Positions 34,828 to 50,590 of a DNA stretch of 64,000 nt are shown here, piece after piece. The first letter of the stretch is position 1. Each line of letters opens with the position of its first letter. The stretch covers positions 570,501-634,500 of the forward strand of contig OU015658.1 of the NCBI GenBank assembly GCA_907165275.2. The letters are read 5' to 3'. The translations under genes were made by a program, and so were the position numbers. The notes under the pieces were generated by a model. The model was given only the letters and a program-made list of their open reading frames with translations. It did not search any database and had not been told where the DNA came from. Source of the DNA: Zygaena filipendulae. Its lineage: Eukaryota > Arthropoda > Insecta > Lepidoptera > Zygaenidae.

Positions 34828-35050
34828 ACTAGATGTGCCCCGCGGTTTCACCCGCGTTAATTTCAGAGATCCCGCGGGAATTCCGGGATAAAAGTACCCT
34901 ATGTGTTAATCTGATGTATAAGCTATATTATTGTAAAGTTTCATTTAAATCCATCCAGTAGTTTTTGCGTGAAAGAATAACAAACATCCATCCATCCATC
35001 CATCCATCCATAAATTCTTACAAACTTTCGCGTTTATAATATTAGTAGGA
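34828..35050 (-). mobile_element. Helitron, complete ends, with (ATCC)n inside
   Basis: CTAGATGTGCCCCGCGG at the left, TTTATAATATTAGTAGGA at the right. A CATC array at 34986-35011 has grown from the ACAAACATCC motif of the subfamily. Confidence 0.8.
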
Positions 35051-35107
35051 AATAATTATATTCTTTATCTTGCAAACCCAATAAGCTATTTGAATTTTTT
35101 TTTTCTA

Positions 35108-35303
35108 AATTCCATTTAGTCCGTCAGTTAGATATTTTTAAAATAAATTTTTCAAATTAATGAAAATATACTCGGATAAAGCGCATTAAAGTTTAGGAAT
35201 AACGTCAAGTAAAAATATGCAGGTAAAAACTGTAGGTACCTGCTTGTGTCGTCACGCGAAACGGCGACATTTCAACTCGACGTATCTCCGTTATTTTTTG
35301 CTA
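35108..35303 (+). mobile_element. Paired-CRE MITE fragment
   Basis: TTAGTCCGTCAGTTAGA, GATAAAGCGCATTAAAGTTTAGG and TTTCAACTCGACGTATC are in the expected order. Both CRE sites are damaged. Confidence 0.6.
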
Positions 35304-35452
35304 ACGTAAATTAACGCGGGTGAAATTTCATGAGATTTTGCATGCCTACATGTTGTCAGGGATACAGAGCAGACCATTAGGTACTTTTAATCCCGGAATT
35401 CCCGCGCGAACTCCGAAATTCCCGCGGGTGAAACCGCGGAGTACAGCAAGTA
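35304..35452 (+). mobile_element. Helitron, 5' truncated
   Basis: Ends CCGCGGGTGAAACCGCGG and CAGCAAGT, a mutated terminus. It directly abuts the MITE fragment. Confidence 0.6.
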
Positions 35453-36148
35453 AATAAATAAAAATCAAACTATGCTGTAATTATAGAAGCGAACAGAAAA
35501 AAAATCAACCAAAATTACAACGAAAATCAATCAGTAAAATATTCATTTGATGTTTATCTACAGAGTAACGAATGCTGAAAGAAAAAAAAAACAAGTTGGT
35601 ATATTATATCAGTCATGCAGTAGGTACCTACTATCAACAAATCCTCGATAACTGTGTCAAATAAACATTATATGTATCTAAAGCGAAGCAATAAATATTA
35701 TATTAGTTTGACGCAAACCCACGCCCACGGATAGCTAGTGAGTAGTGACCCGTCCCTCGGATAGATTTTCCGCTAAATCGTAAAACAGAGGTAAGATGTA
35801 ACTGCGGTACGCTAGAGAGAAGCGTGAAATAAAATTATAATATTAGAATTCCGCACGCACGCACGATAACGCTAAGTCGAGACGCATGTGTGTGTTTGTA
35901 ACTGACATCCAATTAGACATGAGACAGCGCCGAGGCACTCGTGCTAGAGCCTCAAGTGTGGCAGGAGAGATACAGTTTATTCAAATTGAAGTCTGAAGTG
36001 ACAGTTAAAATTGCCAGTTTACTAAATACCGGCTCGAGCCCGTGGCTCTGCTCACGCAGTGTTTTGAAGTGCGTTGTTCACAGAACTTTATATTACGTTC
36101 GCACAACCGACGATGAAACCGAACCTACATATTAAGAAATATATTTAA
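35453..36148. other. Non-coding stretch; moderately GC-rich at 35840-36090
   Basis: A 64-codon frame at 35941-36135 starts without an upstream acceptor or ATG of good context. I see no confirmed exon. Confidence 0.35.
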
Positions 36149-36359
36149 CTAGCTGTTCCCCGCGGTTTCGCCCGCATTAATTTCGTAGTTCCCGCTGGAA
36201 TTCCGGGATAAAAAGTACCCTATGTCCTTCTCTGTAACCCTGACAACGTAATTCAAAATTTCATGATGATCGGTTGAGCCGTTTAAGCGTAAAAGCGTAA
36301 CAGACAGACAGATTGACAGACAAACAGAGTTCTTTCACATTTTATAATATTAGTAGAGA
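36149..36359 (-). mobile_element. Helitron, complete ends, minus orientation
   Basis: A|CTAGCTGTTCCCCGCGG at the left and TATAATATTAGTAGAGA|T at the right. Confidence 0.85.
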
Positions 36360-37560
36360 TAGAATTAGACCCTGTTTAGTTCCGTAAAATACTTTTTGGT
36401 TTGAAGCGCAACAAGACAATGGGTACCTAAGCAAGAACACTAAAAACAATTGTTTTGGGGTTTTGCTAGGAGTGAAAACAACGTTCACTATACTATAAAA
36501 AAAAAATTGAATCTATAAAATATGTGAAAGAGGTTAGAAAAGGAATAACGAATGATACAAATGTGACGTAGATCGGTGGGAGTTCTCATCATATTGATGT
36601 AGATTGTAGACTATACCTACACCGTTTTTAATCATGCCGAGTGATCGATTTTATCTATTCTATCTATATCAATATACATGATATTACAATAAAACTATTA
36701 ATTGTCTGTCTGTATTTTCGTAACAAACAAAAACCTTAATGAAATACTAAGCCACTATTAAACACATCATGATAATTTGATGATAATGGTTACCTATCTC
36801 TTTGTTTAATAAACGCATCGCGCAGAAACTATACAGCACTCTTTTATTAAAACTTTACAAGTAATGAAGTAACATAATATTATGCCTTGAGTTACCAAAA
36901 AAGGACACTCTATGAAGGGATACGCCAGAGCTCCCGAGGGAACTCTGTGATCCACGCGAGCGAATCTGCAGACGGAACTGGGCAAACAATAAACGCATCG
37001 TGTAACGTCACTGCGATTCTAATGACTTACTACAAAATGCGCCGTGCACCACACAAAATACATTAAAAAATATACAGCCAATAGCCATACATAATTTATT
37101 ATAACTTGCTTTTTTGAAGTATTTTTTTATATCATATGGGGCAAACGGGCAAGTGGTACACTATGACCATAACATAAGACACCGCAAAAACTGTCTTTCC
37201 CTCGTAATCAAAGAAGTTTAACTCCAAAAAAATACATTTACAACGTCTCTTATGGCATAAAGAATAATAATTTTTAATATTTTGGCATCTAGAACGTTTG
37301 AAAATGCGTTACCGGGACGCGCGTTATGGGCAACTAATGTTCTTGGTCATAATGAATAAGGGCCCTGATGGTAAGTGATTACCGCCCCCCATGGACATCT
37401 GCAACACCAGAAGATATGCAGGATTTTTTGAAGTAGGTAAAAAAAAAATCTTACTACTATCTATACCAGCACCTTCCCCAGAAACTCAACAAAGCCACAG
37501 ACAATTTATAGAATATGGTACCTATGTTTATTGTTTAGGTTTTTATTGTGTACCTAGGTT
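36360..37560. other. Non-coding; decayed Helitron scrap near 36905-36985
   Basis: Apart from a worn GAGCTCCCGAGGGAACTC...ACGCGAGCG stretch I see nothing recognisable. Confidence 0.35.
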
Positions 37561-37564
37561 TCAA

Positions 37565-38115
37565 TTGTACACTAGTTCCTGATCGCGCTTTCACTTGCAG
37601 TTTCTGGGGGCACGGCAGTGCCCCCGCCAAGTCGAGCAACAAAAGCGGCACGGCCGTACTATCCTTTTCTCGAAGCAATTCAGACCATTTTCGACCTCCT
37701 ATAACTTCGTTGTGGACAAAACTAGAAGCCTGAATTTTTAGTAAACAAGCAGGTATTGTATAAAGACGGTATAATTTAAATTTCATTCGATTTGAACCAG
37801 TAGTTTAAGAATTATAACTAGTCAAAGTTTCTTAATTTTGTAGGTCACTCACTCACTCACTCACTCACTCACTCACTGACCGATCATCAAAATTCTAAGG
37901 CACTTCTAGCAGACATAGAAGTTTGAAATTTAGAATACAATTAGTGTTTGTTGTATAAATCAAGAAAAAATTAAAATATTTAGCAATTTCGGTCCAGTTT
38001 TCTAGATACACTAACTGCATAAATAACTTTGTAATCCCATATAAATGTATGGAATTACAAAGTTATATATGCAGTTATATGTACCAACTGCACAAATAAC
38101 TTTGTAATCCCATAT
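37565..38115 (+). repeat. Lepidopteran interspersed repeat with (ACTC)n
   Basis: A GC-rich opening with an inverted GGGGGCACGGCAGTGCCCCC, then CTCGAAGCAATTCAGACC, an ACTC tetranucleotide array (37845-37877) and a body with CACTTCTAGCAGACATAG. I recall this block order from other lepidopteran sequences. It ends in a short direct duplication (AACTTTGTAATCCCATATAA twice). Confidence 0.45.
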
Positions 38116-38127
38116 AAATATATGAGA

Positions 38128-38556
38128 CTAGCTGTTCCCCGCGGTTTCACCCGCGTTAATTTCGGAGATCCCGCGGGAATTCAGAGATGCAAAGTAGTTA
38201 GTACCCTATATCCCTAGGTTTTCTTTACCCCTGACAACGTGCATGCAAAATTTCATGAGATTTCACCAGCGTTAATTTCGGAGATCCTTCGGGAATTCCG
38301 AGATAAAATTACCCTAATCTGAATGCTCCAACGATTTTCATGAAATTTTGTATACAGGGGATTTTGGGGGCCATAAATCGATCTAGCTAGGATTCATTTC
38401 TGGAATTCCCGCGCGAACTCTGATATCAACGCGGGTGAATTCATTATTGCATACTACACGTTGTCAAGGGTACAGGAAAGGTCATAGGGTAGTACTTTTA
38501 TCTCAGAATACCCGCGGGATCTCCGAAATTAACGTGGGTTAAACCGCGGGGAACAG
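38128..38556. mobile_element. Two Helitrons head to head
   Basis: A minus-oriented 3' end (A|CTAGCTGTTCCCCGCGG, 38128) and a plus-oriented 3' end (GTGGGTTAAACCGCGG..CAGCTAT, 38556) face outward around a rearranged middle. The composite therefore has two 3' hairpins and no intact 5' end. Confidence 0.65.
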
Positions 38557-38819
38557 CTATTTAAGCCGAGCGAAGCTCGGTTGCCCAGATATTAATAAAT
38601 AATAATAATAAGTGTAGCTATAGTTACCTACCTAGATATAAAGTGTAGATACATAGTTACCTAGACATAATTATGTTCAAAGGTACAATGGTCAACGGAA
38701 TGAAAAAGCAAGAATGGGGCATGTGTTTATATATATTATAAAGTTGTACCAAAATCGTTCAAGTTATTAAAGTAGACTAAATTGCTCAAAGGAGGAAGAC
38801 CATTTACAAAAAGAAATGA

Positions 38820-39253
38820 GATCCCATCAAAAACAAACTTGTAAAAAAGTCCAAGTCTCGCAACTCACTTCTTCTACAGTAAAAAGTTGTGAGATCAATG
38901 TAATACCAAGTCGGTTAATTTTATTCAGTGCCTACTTAAGGGTCCTTCTGTCTTAAGTTATCATGTTAATCTAATAACATTTTATAGTGACCATATCAAA
39001 TTTAAAAACCTTTTATGTTTTCACGTGATCGCCAAGCCAATCAATCTATTTAAAACATAAAAGGTTTTTAAATTTGATATGGTCACTATAAAATGTTATT
39101 AGATTAACATGATAACTTAAGACAGAAGGACCCTTAAGTAGGCACTGAATAAAATTAACCGACTTGGTATTACATTGATCTCACAACTTTTTACTGTAGA
39201 AGAAGTGAGTTGCGAGACTTGGACTTTTTTACAAGTTTGTTTTTGATGGGATC
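38820..39253. repeat. Perfect 202-bp inverted repeat with 30-bp spacer
   Basis: 38820-39021 and 39052-39253 are exact reverse complements as far as I can check by eye; the spacer is 39022-39051. The arms contain no open frame, are not seen elsewhere in the window, and show no obvious target duplication. The lack of mismatches means a very recent origin, gene conversion between arms, or an assembly fold-back. A transcript would form a long hairpin of the hpRNA/endo-siRNA type. Confidence 0.92.
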
Positions 39254-40111
39254 ATTTTATTACGATGAGAAACTTTTGTTGTGCACAGCTGACAAAGAGA
39301 ATCGTACAATCTTAAAAAACTTTCTGAAAATTTTCAATTATATTTCATTTCATTAGCTAGGCACACGTTCAGCTCAGACTTCGCGGCTTGGACGAAATGG
39401 GAATCTCGAACGGGTCTGAACGACATATGACCTAGTTTAAAACGTAAACGTTTAAAAATTGCATCTTACACCGACAAGTATTACCGACTAGCTTGGTAGG
39501 TAGGTAACGCGAGAGCTTCTTAACGTAAACACGAGCTGTAAAATTTTCAGCTAAGTACTTCTTCAGTCTTTGTACCGGAGAAACAAAAGAGAATTCATTG
39601 TTCGCGGGAACACAAGCATTCGAAACGGGTTTGAAATTAGATTACAGCTATTGACTTCGAACATAAGAAAAAAAAAAACAATGAAATAAGAAGAATGTGA
39701 ATTTACAAAACTATAAAAGCATATAGGCAGAGCTAGCTATGTCTTGCATAGAGCGCAAAATATATTCAGTATCAGGTTTTTATCGATGCACAAAATAAAG
39801 ATTAGATCTAAACTTCACACTGAACATAATTCGTATTAGTTATACCTACTCGCAAAATCAATTAGGTATTAAACACGCTAATCGATTTAAGAAAAATCGC
39901 TCAGTTATTCCGCCGTCTAATGACTCGTAATTAGGTGCGTACGTACAGACAACGTCATTATTCGTTGGAAAGTAGGTCAATTAGCGCTCGTTGCACACTA
40001 AAAACCTATACACGTAAATGCCAGATCGTCTGGATCACTTTATCACAAAATCACTATTATCACTACATAGTAAAACAAAGTGGCTTTCTCTGTCCCTATA
40101 TCCCTATGTAT
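39254..40111. other. Non-coding stretch, nothing recognised
   Basis: No supported exon; lies inside or beyond the first intron of the minus-strand gene whose exon is at 40282-40456. Confidence 0.35.
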
Positions 40112-40248
40112 GCTTAAATCTTTAAAACTACGCAACGGATTTTGATGCGGTTTTCACCAATAGATAGAGTGATTCATGAGTAGTCTATAACTATATTTTA
40201 TCCTGGAACTCCGAAATTACCGCGGGTGAAACCGCGCGGGTCAGCTAG
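40112..40248 (+). mobile_element. Helitron, plus orientation, 5' truncated
   Basis: Ends CCGCGGGTGAAACCGCG and CTAG at 40245-40248 before T. It sits about 30 bp inside the intron that follows the unknown exon at 40282-40456. Confidence 0.7.
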
Positions 40249-40281
40249 TTAGGACATAAAAAGAAAACATCAGATCCAAAC

Positions 40282-40456
40282 CTTGCGGGGTGCCAGCGTT
40301 CTCGTACTTCGACTTGAGTTTGGCGGCGGTCGCGCGCGCATCAGACCTCACTGAATCCATGGTGGTGGTCCTAAACGACAGGGTCGTGGAGAAGGTGGAC
40401 GACAGAGACGAGCCCAGGCCCAAGCCCAGGGTTGTGCGGTACCGGCGTCGATACAT
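40282..40456 (-). CDS. First coding exon of an unidentified gene
   Basis: On the minus strand an ATG preceded by GCCGCC, an ideal start context, opens 58 codons plus one base. The exon ends at a CAAG|GTTTGG donor (40281-40276). The predicted N-terminus begins MYRRRYRTT, has a Ser/Thr/Leu-rich stretch (residues 10-32), an internal ATG at residue 33 and a basic helix ending KLKSKYENAG. The exon and its upstream 150 bp are clearly GC-rich against an AT-rich background, as expected near a promoter. A GTG-started extension to 40486 is unnecessary. No signal peptide is evident. I do not recognise the protein. Downstream exons should lie at lower coordinates but none was found, so the following intron is probably long. 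The donor's GTTTGG is somewhat weak, which limits confidence. Confidence 0.5.
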
Positions 40457-40660
40457 GGCGGCGACAGGGCGACAGTGTGTCGACACGGCGGGAATCGGTT
40501 AGCGACTGAACATTTCAGTCATGTGGCGTAGGCGCAAGTCGTAGCGCAGCGGACACCCGGAAAAGCGGTCGCCGATTTATTACAGTCGCACAAGCCGCCC
40601 AGACGTTTTGGGGTGCGGTACGATTTTTGTTTCTATACAGCGGCAGCGGAACGGTATGGC
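40457..40660 (-). promoter_or_regulatory. CpG-rich upstream region of the unknown exon
   Basis: CG-dense sequence without a TATA box directly upstream of the minus-strand start; probably 5' UTR and promoter. Confidence 0.35.
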
Positions 40661-41029
40661 TTAATAGATCGCAGTCGATCGATATAATTCTATATTTAAA
40701 CGATTACCCACACGCCAAGTCTTATGGATGGGGTGATAAGGCCACGGGAGAAGTAGTGTAATCTCTACTCACCCCACCTTACCCTTAAAAGACGTCCTTG
40801 ACGGTACATCGTCACGACATGTACCAAGAGAACAATAACGTTGAAAGTATGTTGTAAGGGCAGAGAGGACGATCACATACACTTCTATTCTAACAGGGTT
40901 TAGGTATTCTGTTAGCGTTTCATGTACGAGATAAAAAGTAATTATATTATTGATGAAATTTCATGTTCAAGTTCATGTGAGTAAAGTACAAAAAGGACAA
41001 ACAAACGCGCTTTAGAATTTAAAATACTA

Positions 41030-41174
41030 CTAGCTGTTCCCCGAGATTTTCCTCCGTTTTCCAGCGAAAGCAAAATTTCATGATCATTGATTGAGTAGTT
41101 AAGACGTGAAAGAGTAACAAACAAACCAAAAACATACAAACTTACATTCACATTAATTATAATATTCGTTAGGA
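41030..41174 (-). mobile_element. Helitron, minus orientation, shortened
   Basis: CTAGCTGTTCCCCGAG at the left and ATAATATTCGTTAGGA at the right. The next Helitron begins at the very next base. Confidence 0.7.
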
Positions 41175-41485
41175 CTAGCTGTGCCCCGCGGTTTTACCCG
41201 CGTGAGTTTCGGATTTCCCACAGGAACTCCAAATTAGCCTAATTTACTTCTCATTTGTCAGCTAATTAGCAGTGAAAGTCCTGTCAAAATCGGTCCAACC
41301 ATTTCGGAGATACACCCGCGTGAATTTCGGAATTCTAGCAGGAACTCCCAACTTCTTTTGTTCTTCTTCTCCTTACAATAACAAACACAATAAAAAAAGA
41401 ATTCACGAAAATTAGTTCAGCCGTTCATGTGTGATGCTGTGACCAAGGGAAATAGGGATTCATTTTTATATTTTAAGTATATAGA
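41175..41485 (-). mobile_element. Helitron, minus orientation, long subfamily
   Basis: CTAGCTGTGCCCCGCGG with hairpin, an internal second block (CCCGCGTGAATTTCGG at 41319) and a right end TAAGTATATAGA|T. Directly adjoins the previous copy, tail to head. Confidence 0.75.
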
Positions 41486-41650
41486 TATAGATTAACTGTT
41501 TCCAGCGATTTTGCGATTTCATGTGAGAATTTTCCTCAGGAACTCTTTATATTGAAATAAAAATATCCTTTACTGCAAAAGATCATTATGCATTATAAAC
41601 CTCTGAACATACAAATATCAGCATCATATTATTGTAGATATATATATACA

Positions 41651-41800
41651 TTAGCTGTTCTACCTGCGTTTACACCAGAGGCAATTTTTGAATTCCTTCG
41701 GGAACTCTCTGTTAAAATGAAATGTATCCCTTGTCACTCAAGAATACAATATCTTTCCTCTACATCCAAACTTATAAACTTTACCACATAGGTTATTATT
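41651..41800 (-). mobile_element. Decayed Helitron
   Basis: CATTAGCTGTTCTACCTGCG is a worn 3' end; the right end resembles TTATTATTAGCAGGATA. Confidence 0.45.
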
Positions 41801-42052
41801 AGCAGGATAAATTTCGTAGGGAAAGTAATAAAATTTTTTTTATTACATCACATCAATATTAGGTAGGTAAATAAAATAAAATTGTACAAAACCATAAACA
41901 GTAAACTAAAGGCAAATTCTAATTGAAAAGTGCAATACATTGGACTTTTGAGTTTTGTCTCTTGTGTGTTAATTGTTAACACAATATCTACTAAAATTTA
42001 TTGGGGTTTTTGAAGTTCTCTTCCATAATGTCTTAACTAAAAATAGTAGTAG

Positions 42053-42215
42053 ACCCACAACCCGCTTGGCACAGTAGGTGTAGGTCACCATGCCTACCCA
42101 CTAATCAAGAGATGCCAGGTTTGATTGCCAGAGGTGCCAGGGGTGGACTTTGTGTGATGAATACAGAGTTCCACTTTTCAGTCTGAGAATGTTTATAATA
42201 TATCTATTAGTATAA

Positions 42216-42259
<44 letters not shown>

Positions 42260-42365
42260 TATGTAATTATAGTAGTATATAATTATACACCACATTTGCT
42301 TGGTTTCCATGACACAAGCTTCCTGGATCAAGTAGATCTGTGTTGTGAAGTGGATGATTAGGTAG
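42053..42365 (+). mobile_element. tRNA-derived SINE, copy 2, near full length
   Basis: Head with GGCACAGTAGG and GGTTTGATTGCC, body CTTTGTGTGATGAATACAG, an AT dinucleotide expansion in the middle (42215-42262) and the tail block TTGCTTGGTTTCCATGACAC. Confidence 0.8.
42215..42262. repeat. (AT)n microsatellite inside SINE
   Basis: About 24 AT units with one GT interruption. The 76-codon Tyr/Ile frame over it is an artefact. Confidence 0.9.
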
Positions 42366-42885
42366 TAACTATAAGAGAGACTTTTCCCATCAAAATTTAC
42401 TTAAGAAAAGAGGATATATATAAATTTTAAACTTCAATCAGATAATACTAAAGCTGCAATAGTTATTATAAGCACACTTGTAAACACTCTGTAAGCAGAG
42501 CCGCATGTGACATCTAGAGTAGAGTAGTCATAAATTTTCAGTTAAGAAAAAAAATATAGTCTTCTGAACATGATGCATTGAACATAATAATATGTTAAAT
42601 TACAAAACTTTCTAATGCCTAATATACTGTAATACTATAATATATAAGATATATAATCAGTTTATTTTTTTGCAATCCATTATTACATAAAAATCTGCTA
42701 TGTTAAATTTGTTAAATATTTATGTCCAAAACAGCTCTATAACTGATAAAAAATACACCTAGAAAAAATTGATCCACTTCAATCCTACATTTCAATTTGA
42801 AAAGGTAGGTAAGTACTATGAAATTTTTAATTTGGTTGGACATAAATAACTACTAAAAATGTGTCTGCAATGTTTAATTGCTCTT

Positions 42886-42945
42886 AGCAGTTGGATGAGG
42901 ATGGACAAGGACACAAGATTTGGAGGAGGGATTGGTACAGTTTAG
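42886..42945 (+). pseudogene. LINE reverse-transcriptase C-terminal scrap
   Basis: The frame reads SSWMRMDKDTR, resembling the WMRxAQDR motif near the end of RTE-type LINE polyproteins in insects. It then meets stops. Too short to classify firmly. Confidence 0.3.
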
Positions 42946-42996
42946 TAGACATCTATTGTCTGATATGTTGAAGATCACTAAGGGTCAGCTGTATAG

Positions 42997-43254
42997 CAGT
43001 GGCGAAGGGTGAAATATTGAGAGGGGGAAGCCGGAAAACTACTTTAATTTCAACTTATTAAACTACTAGGTTCCCCGCGGTTTTACCCGCGATAAGTTCG
43101 GAGTTCCCGCGGGAATTCTGGTATAAAAAATAATTCGTTAATAATAATTAGTAATTCCCTGTACCCCTGACAATGTTTTCAATTATGGTAGAGAGAGTTG
43201 TTGCGTCTGAAGGGAAGCCGGTGGGAATCGGCTTCTATGGTACCTTCGCCACTG
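42997..43254 (+). mobile_element. Non-autonomous hAT-like element with 8-bp TSD
   Basis: CTGTATAG at 42989-42996 is repeated at 43255-43262. Termini CAGTGGCGAAGG and CCTTCGCCACTG are perfect inverted repeats, extended imperfectly by GAAGCCG/CGGCTTC. A Helitron fragment (43067-43195) is nested inside. The insertion lies 24 bp from the splice donor of ZNRF exon 1. Confidence 0.85.
43067..43195 (-). mobile_element. Helitron fragment nested in hAT element
   Basis: CTACTAGGTTCCCCGCGG with hairpin and body to CCCCTGACAATG; the 5' end is missing. Confidence 0.65.
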
Positions 43255-43287
43255 CTGTATAGTTACATTAAAGGGATATAAACTCAC

Positions 43288-43654
43288 CATTAATAGACCA
43301 GATATGTGATGGCAGGGAATGTGCAGCGTACACTCTTCCAAGCGCTAGCGAAGTCCCAGGCGCTGGGCCAGCCTCCTCGTTGGAGCTGGAGTCTGTGTCG
43401 GGACTCGCAGCTGCCGAGGCCTCGTAACTCTGCGAGTTCGGTGGCATCGCGATAGTCTCATGGGACGCGTGCAGATCGGGCACCGACGACAGCGACCTGG
43501 CCCGTTGTCGGTCGTTCGACATCTGTATTCCAGGTATCGCGCGCAGCAAACTGAACCCGCCACCCCCTGACACCACATCAGAACTAGAACTCGTCGAGAA
43601 TGTCCTGGCACGAGGGCTCTGCCCACCATTCGCGGTACTAGCCTTAGCACCCAT
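43288..43654 (-). CDS. ZNRF1/2-type E3 ubiquitin ligase, first coding exon
   Basis: The minus-strand exon encodes residues 1-122 and one base of the next codon, ending at a strong donor, ATG|GTGAGT (43287-43282). The N-terminus MGAKAS matches the MGAK/MGGK start of ZNRF2 and ZNRF1 and carries Gly2 for N-myristoylation. An ARSLSSV segment (residues 52-58) resembles the RSRSVSSV of ZNRF1. The exon ends in SLPSHIWSIN followed by G, just where vertebrate proteins continue into the zinc finger (GFKCP.C). In the family the C-terminal zinc finger and RING domain recruit E2 enzymes at endosomal, lysosomal and plasma membranes. That part would lie on later exons at lower coordinates, which I did not find. 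The Ser/Gly/Pro-rich sequence is typical of the disordered N-terminal half. ATG choice rests on the conserved start. The gene is divergent from TVP23. Confidence 0.75.
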
Positions 43655-43952
43655 TGCGACTCCCAGTCGCGACTGTTACGCAAAAATATACACACCCGTC
43701 ACACGACAATAGCGCAGTTTTATTCACAAAAATCACGAGCAAACACTGAGAGCGCCACGCACGGCGGTGGAAGACATCGTACGAGACACACGAATGGGGT
43801 GATTTTCGATATTTTATGCAGTTTTAATTGGAAAACAGAGGTAAACAGCGATACATGCGCCTACCTTTCTGTAATTCTCAAATTCTGCTTGTAAATTTTT
43901 GACAGATCGGATGTTTATTTTCTTTCTTTTTTTGTTTTTACTTCTTTTGGAG

Positions 43953-44599
43953 ATGACAAAGGAATTTAAATTCATACAGCCAGTTCAGATGTCACTTTTC
44001 CTGAAGTTATTTACTTAAGTAAATATTGAAATGCGTCGGTGAGGGTTGTTGACAAGTGAAAGCCGTATCGAAACACGCGTCACGTTTTTCGTTATTTCAG
44101 TCACTTTTCAGCATCTATTTTGGACCCTGAGCAGGAAACTGACTTTCAAGAGAGCCATGTTTTAACTTGGGGAACAATCTAACATTGTCATTGGCGTTTT
44201 GCCATAATTGAAGAAGTAGATGAAGAGATTGTTATTATTAAGAAACATTGTCATTGGCAAATTATAATTATAGACGCCATTATTAAAGAAGAAGAAGAGA
44301 TGCAGATGCACCCTGTTTTCCAATTACACAGCATAATAGAGCATAATGTGACTCAGTGGCGCACAATGCCGAATTGTGCTAATGCTTTCATACTAATTGC
44401 CGTAGTTGAAACATTCGAGGTTGAGCATTATGCCGCATAAAACACATACATAAAACAGGGGCAGATTCTACAGAGCATCCCATTAAAGTCTAGTTGTGAA
44501 GAATTGCTTCCAAAAGGCCTGGCAAAGCATCGAAATGCATCTTACCGACCGATGTATTTCAAATGAACTGGCTGTATGGACTTATTTACTTTGCCTTTC
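43953..44599. mobile_element. ~650-bp TIR element with nested repeat
   Basis: Left end ATGACAAAGG...CATACAGCCAGTTC and right end GAACTGGCTGTATG...CTTTGCCTTTCC are imperfect inverted repeats of about 38 bp. The ~170-bp repeat (44143-44306) is inserted inside. A related interior block (CGAAATGCATC) occurs in TMF1 intron 4 around 57440. Confidence 0.5.
44143..44306 (+). repeat. ~170-bp repeat with ATTGGCG motif, copy 2
   Basis: Nearly identical to 3471-3645 apart from an 11-bp difference near the ATTGGCG motif. Confidence 0.7.
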
Positions 44600-44847
44600 C
44601 TATAAGGGGTTACAAAAAAAGGCGCGGTCAACCGAAATGTCAAAAGTCACCATTGTCTAGTTTATGTCAAAACGACAAAATATGTCAAAAAAGTCAAAAC
44701 GTCGATCGATAGTTTCCGGTTTTCATTCGTTTCGATTTCAATTTTCTGTACAATTAATTTGCAATTTAATTTAACCAAATGGAAATACCTAATTACCTAC
44801 TTGAATAAATAAAAAAATACTTGTGAATAATAATCTAATTGGAAACC

Positions 44848-50191
<5,344 letters not shown>

Positions 50192-50238
50192 AGCCCGGCG
50201 CCCCCCGCCCTGTAGGGCTGGGTCGCCGCGAAAGGTTA

Positions 50239-50590
50239 TACAGGGTGTTATTTTGCACGAGGGACATATTCAAGCCTTCGGTAATTCATGATTACATGTA
50301 ACCAATAATAGTATGGATTTAATTAAATTCTGGTAGATCACAGAGAAAATCTCAATTAAAAACGTGGGTAAACGTAGGTAAATGACTTTCACATTCAATT
50401 TATAAGAGAGCGTCAACGGCAAACAAAAGATGAGGTGTTGAATGATCCGGGTATGGTCCGTCAGCGTGTCGTCGACAACTTGCGCGTAAAATTTTCATGA
50501 ATTGTTTTTTTTTGTAGGTATTTGAGAGGAGAATTGAATACTGGACACTCACCCCTCCTTCAAAATGTCCCTAGTAACCTAACATCCTGT
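50239..50590. mobile_element. MITE-like insertion in the TVP23 3' UTR
   Basis: TATACAGGGTGTTA at the left and TAACATCCTGTATA at the right form inverted ends, extended by GGGACAT/ATGTCCC. Non-coding. If the 3' UTR reaches the AATAAA signals downstream, this element is transcribed with TVP23. A lone similar end occurs at 6588. Confidence 0.55.

Larger units (their letters stand above)
43655..44847. promoter_or_regulatory. Divergent intergenic region between ZNRF and TVP23
   Basis: 1.2 kb separate the two opposed start codons, so promoter parts for both genes must be here or in unseen 5' exons. About 650 bp of it is a transposon-like insertion (43953-44599). Next to the TVP23 start, 44635-44710 contains several TGTCAAAA-type repeats and a GTCGATCGATAG stretch. 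No TATA box is evident for either gene. Confidence 0.4.

Noticed and set aside
42101..42331. 76-codon frame rich in Tyr and Ile
   Set aside because: Product of the (AT)n microsatellite inside a SINE.
40500..43280. Search for the ZNRF zinc-finger and RING exons
   Set aside because: No minus-strand frame with the CPxC or CxxC...RING spacing was seen here or further left; the intron is probably longer than I can follow.
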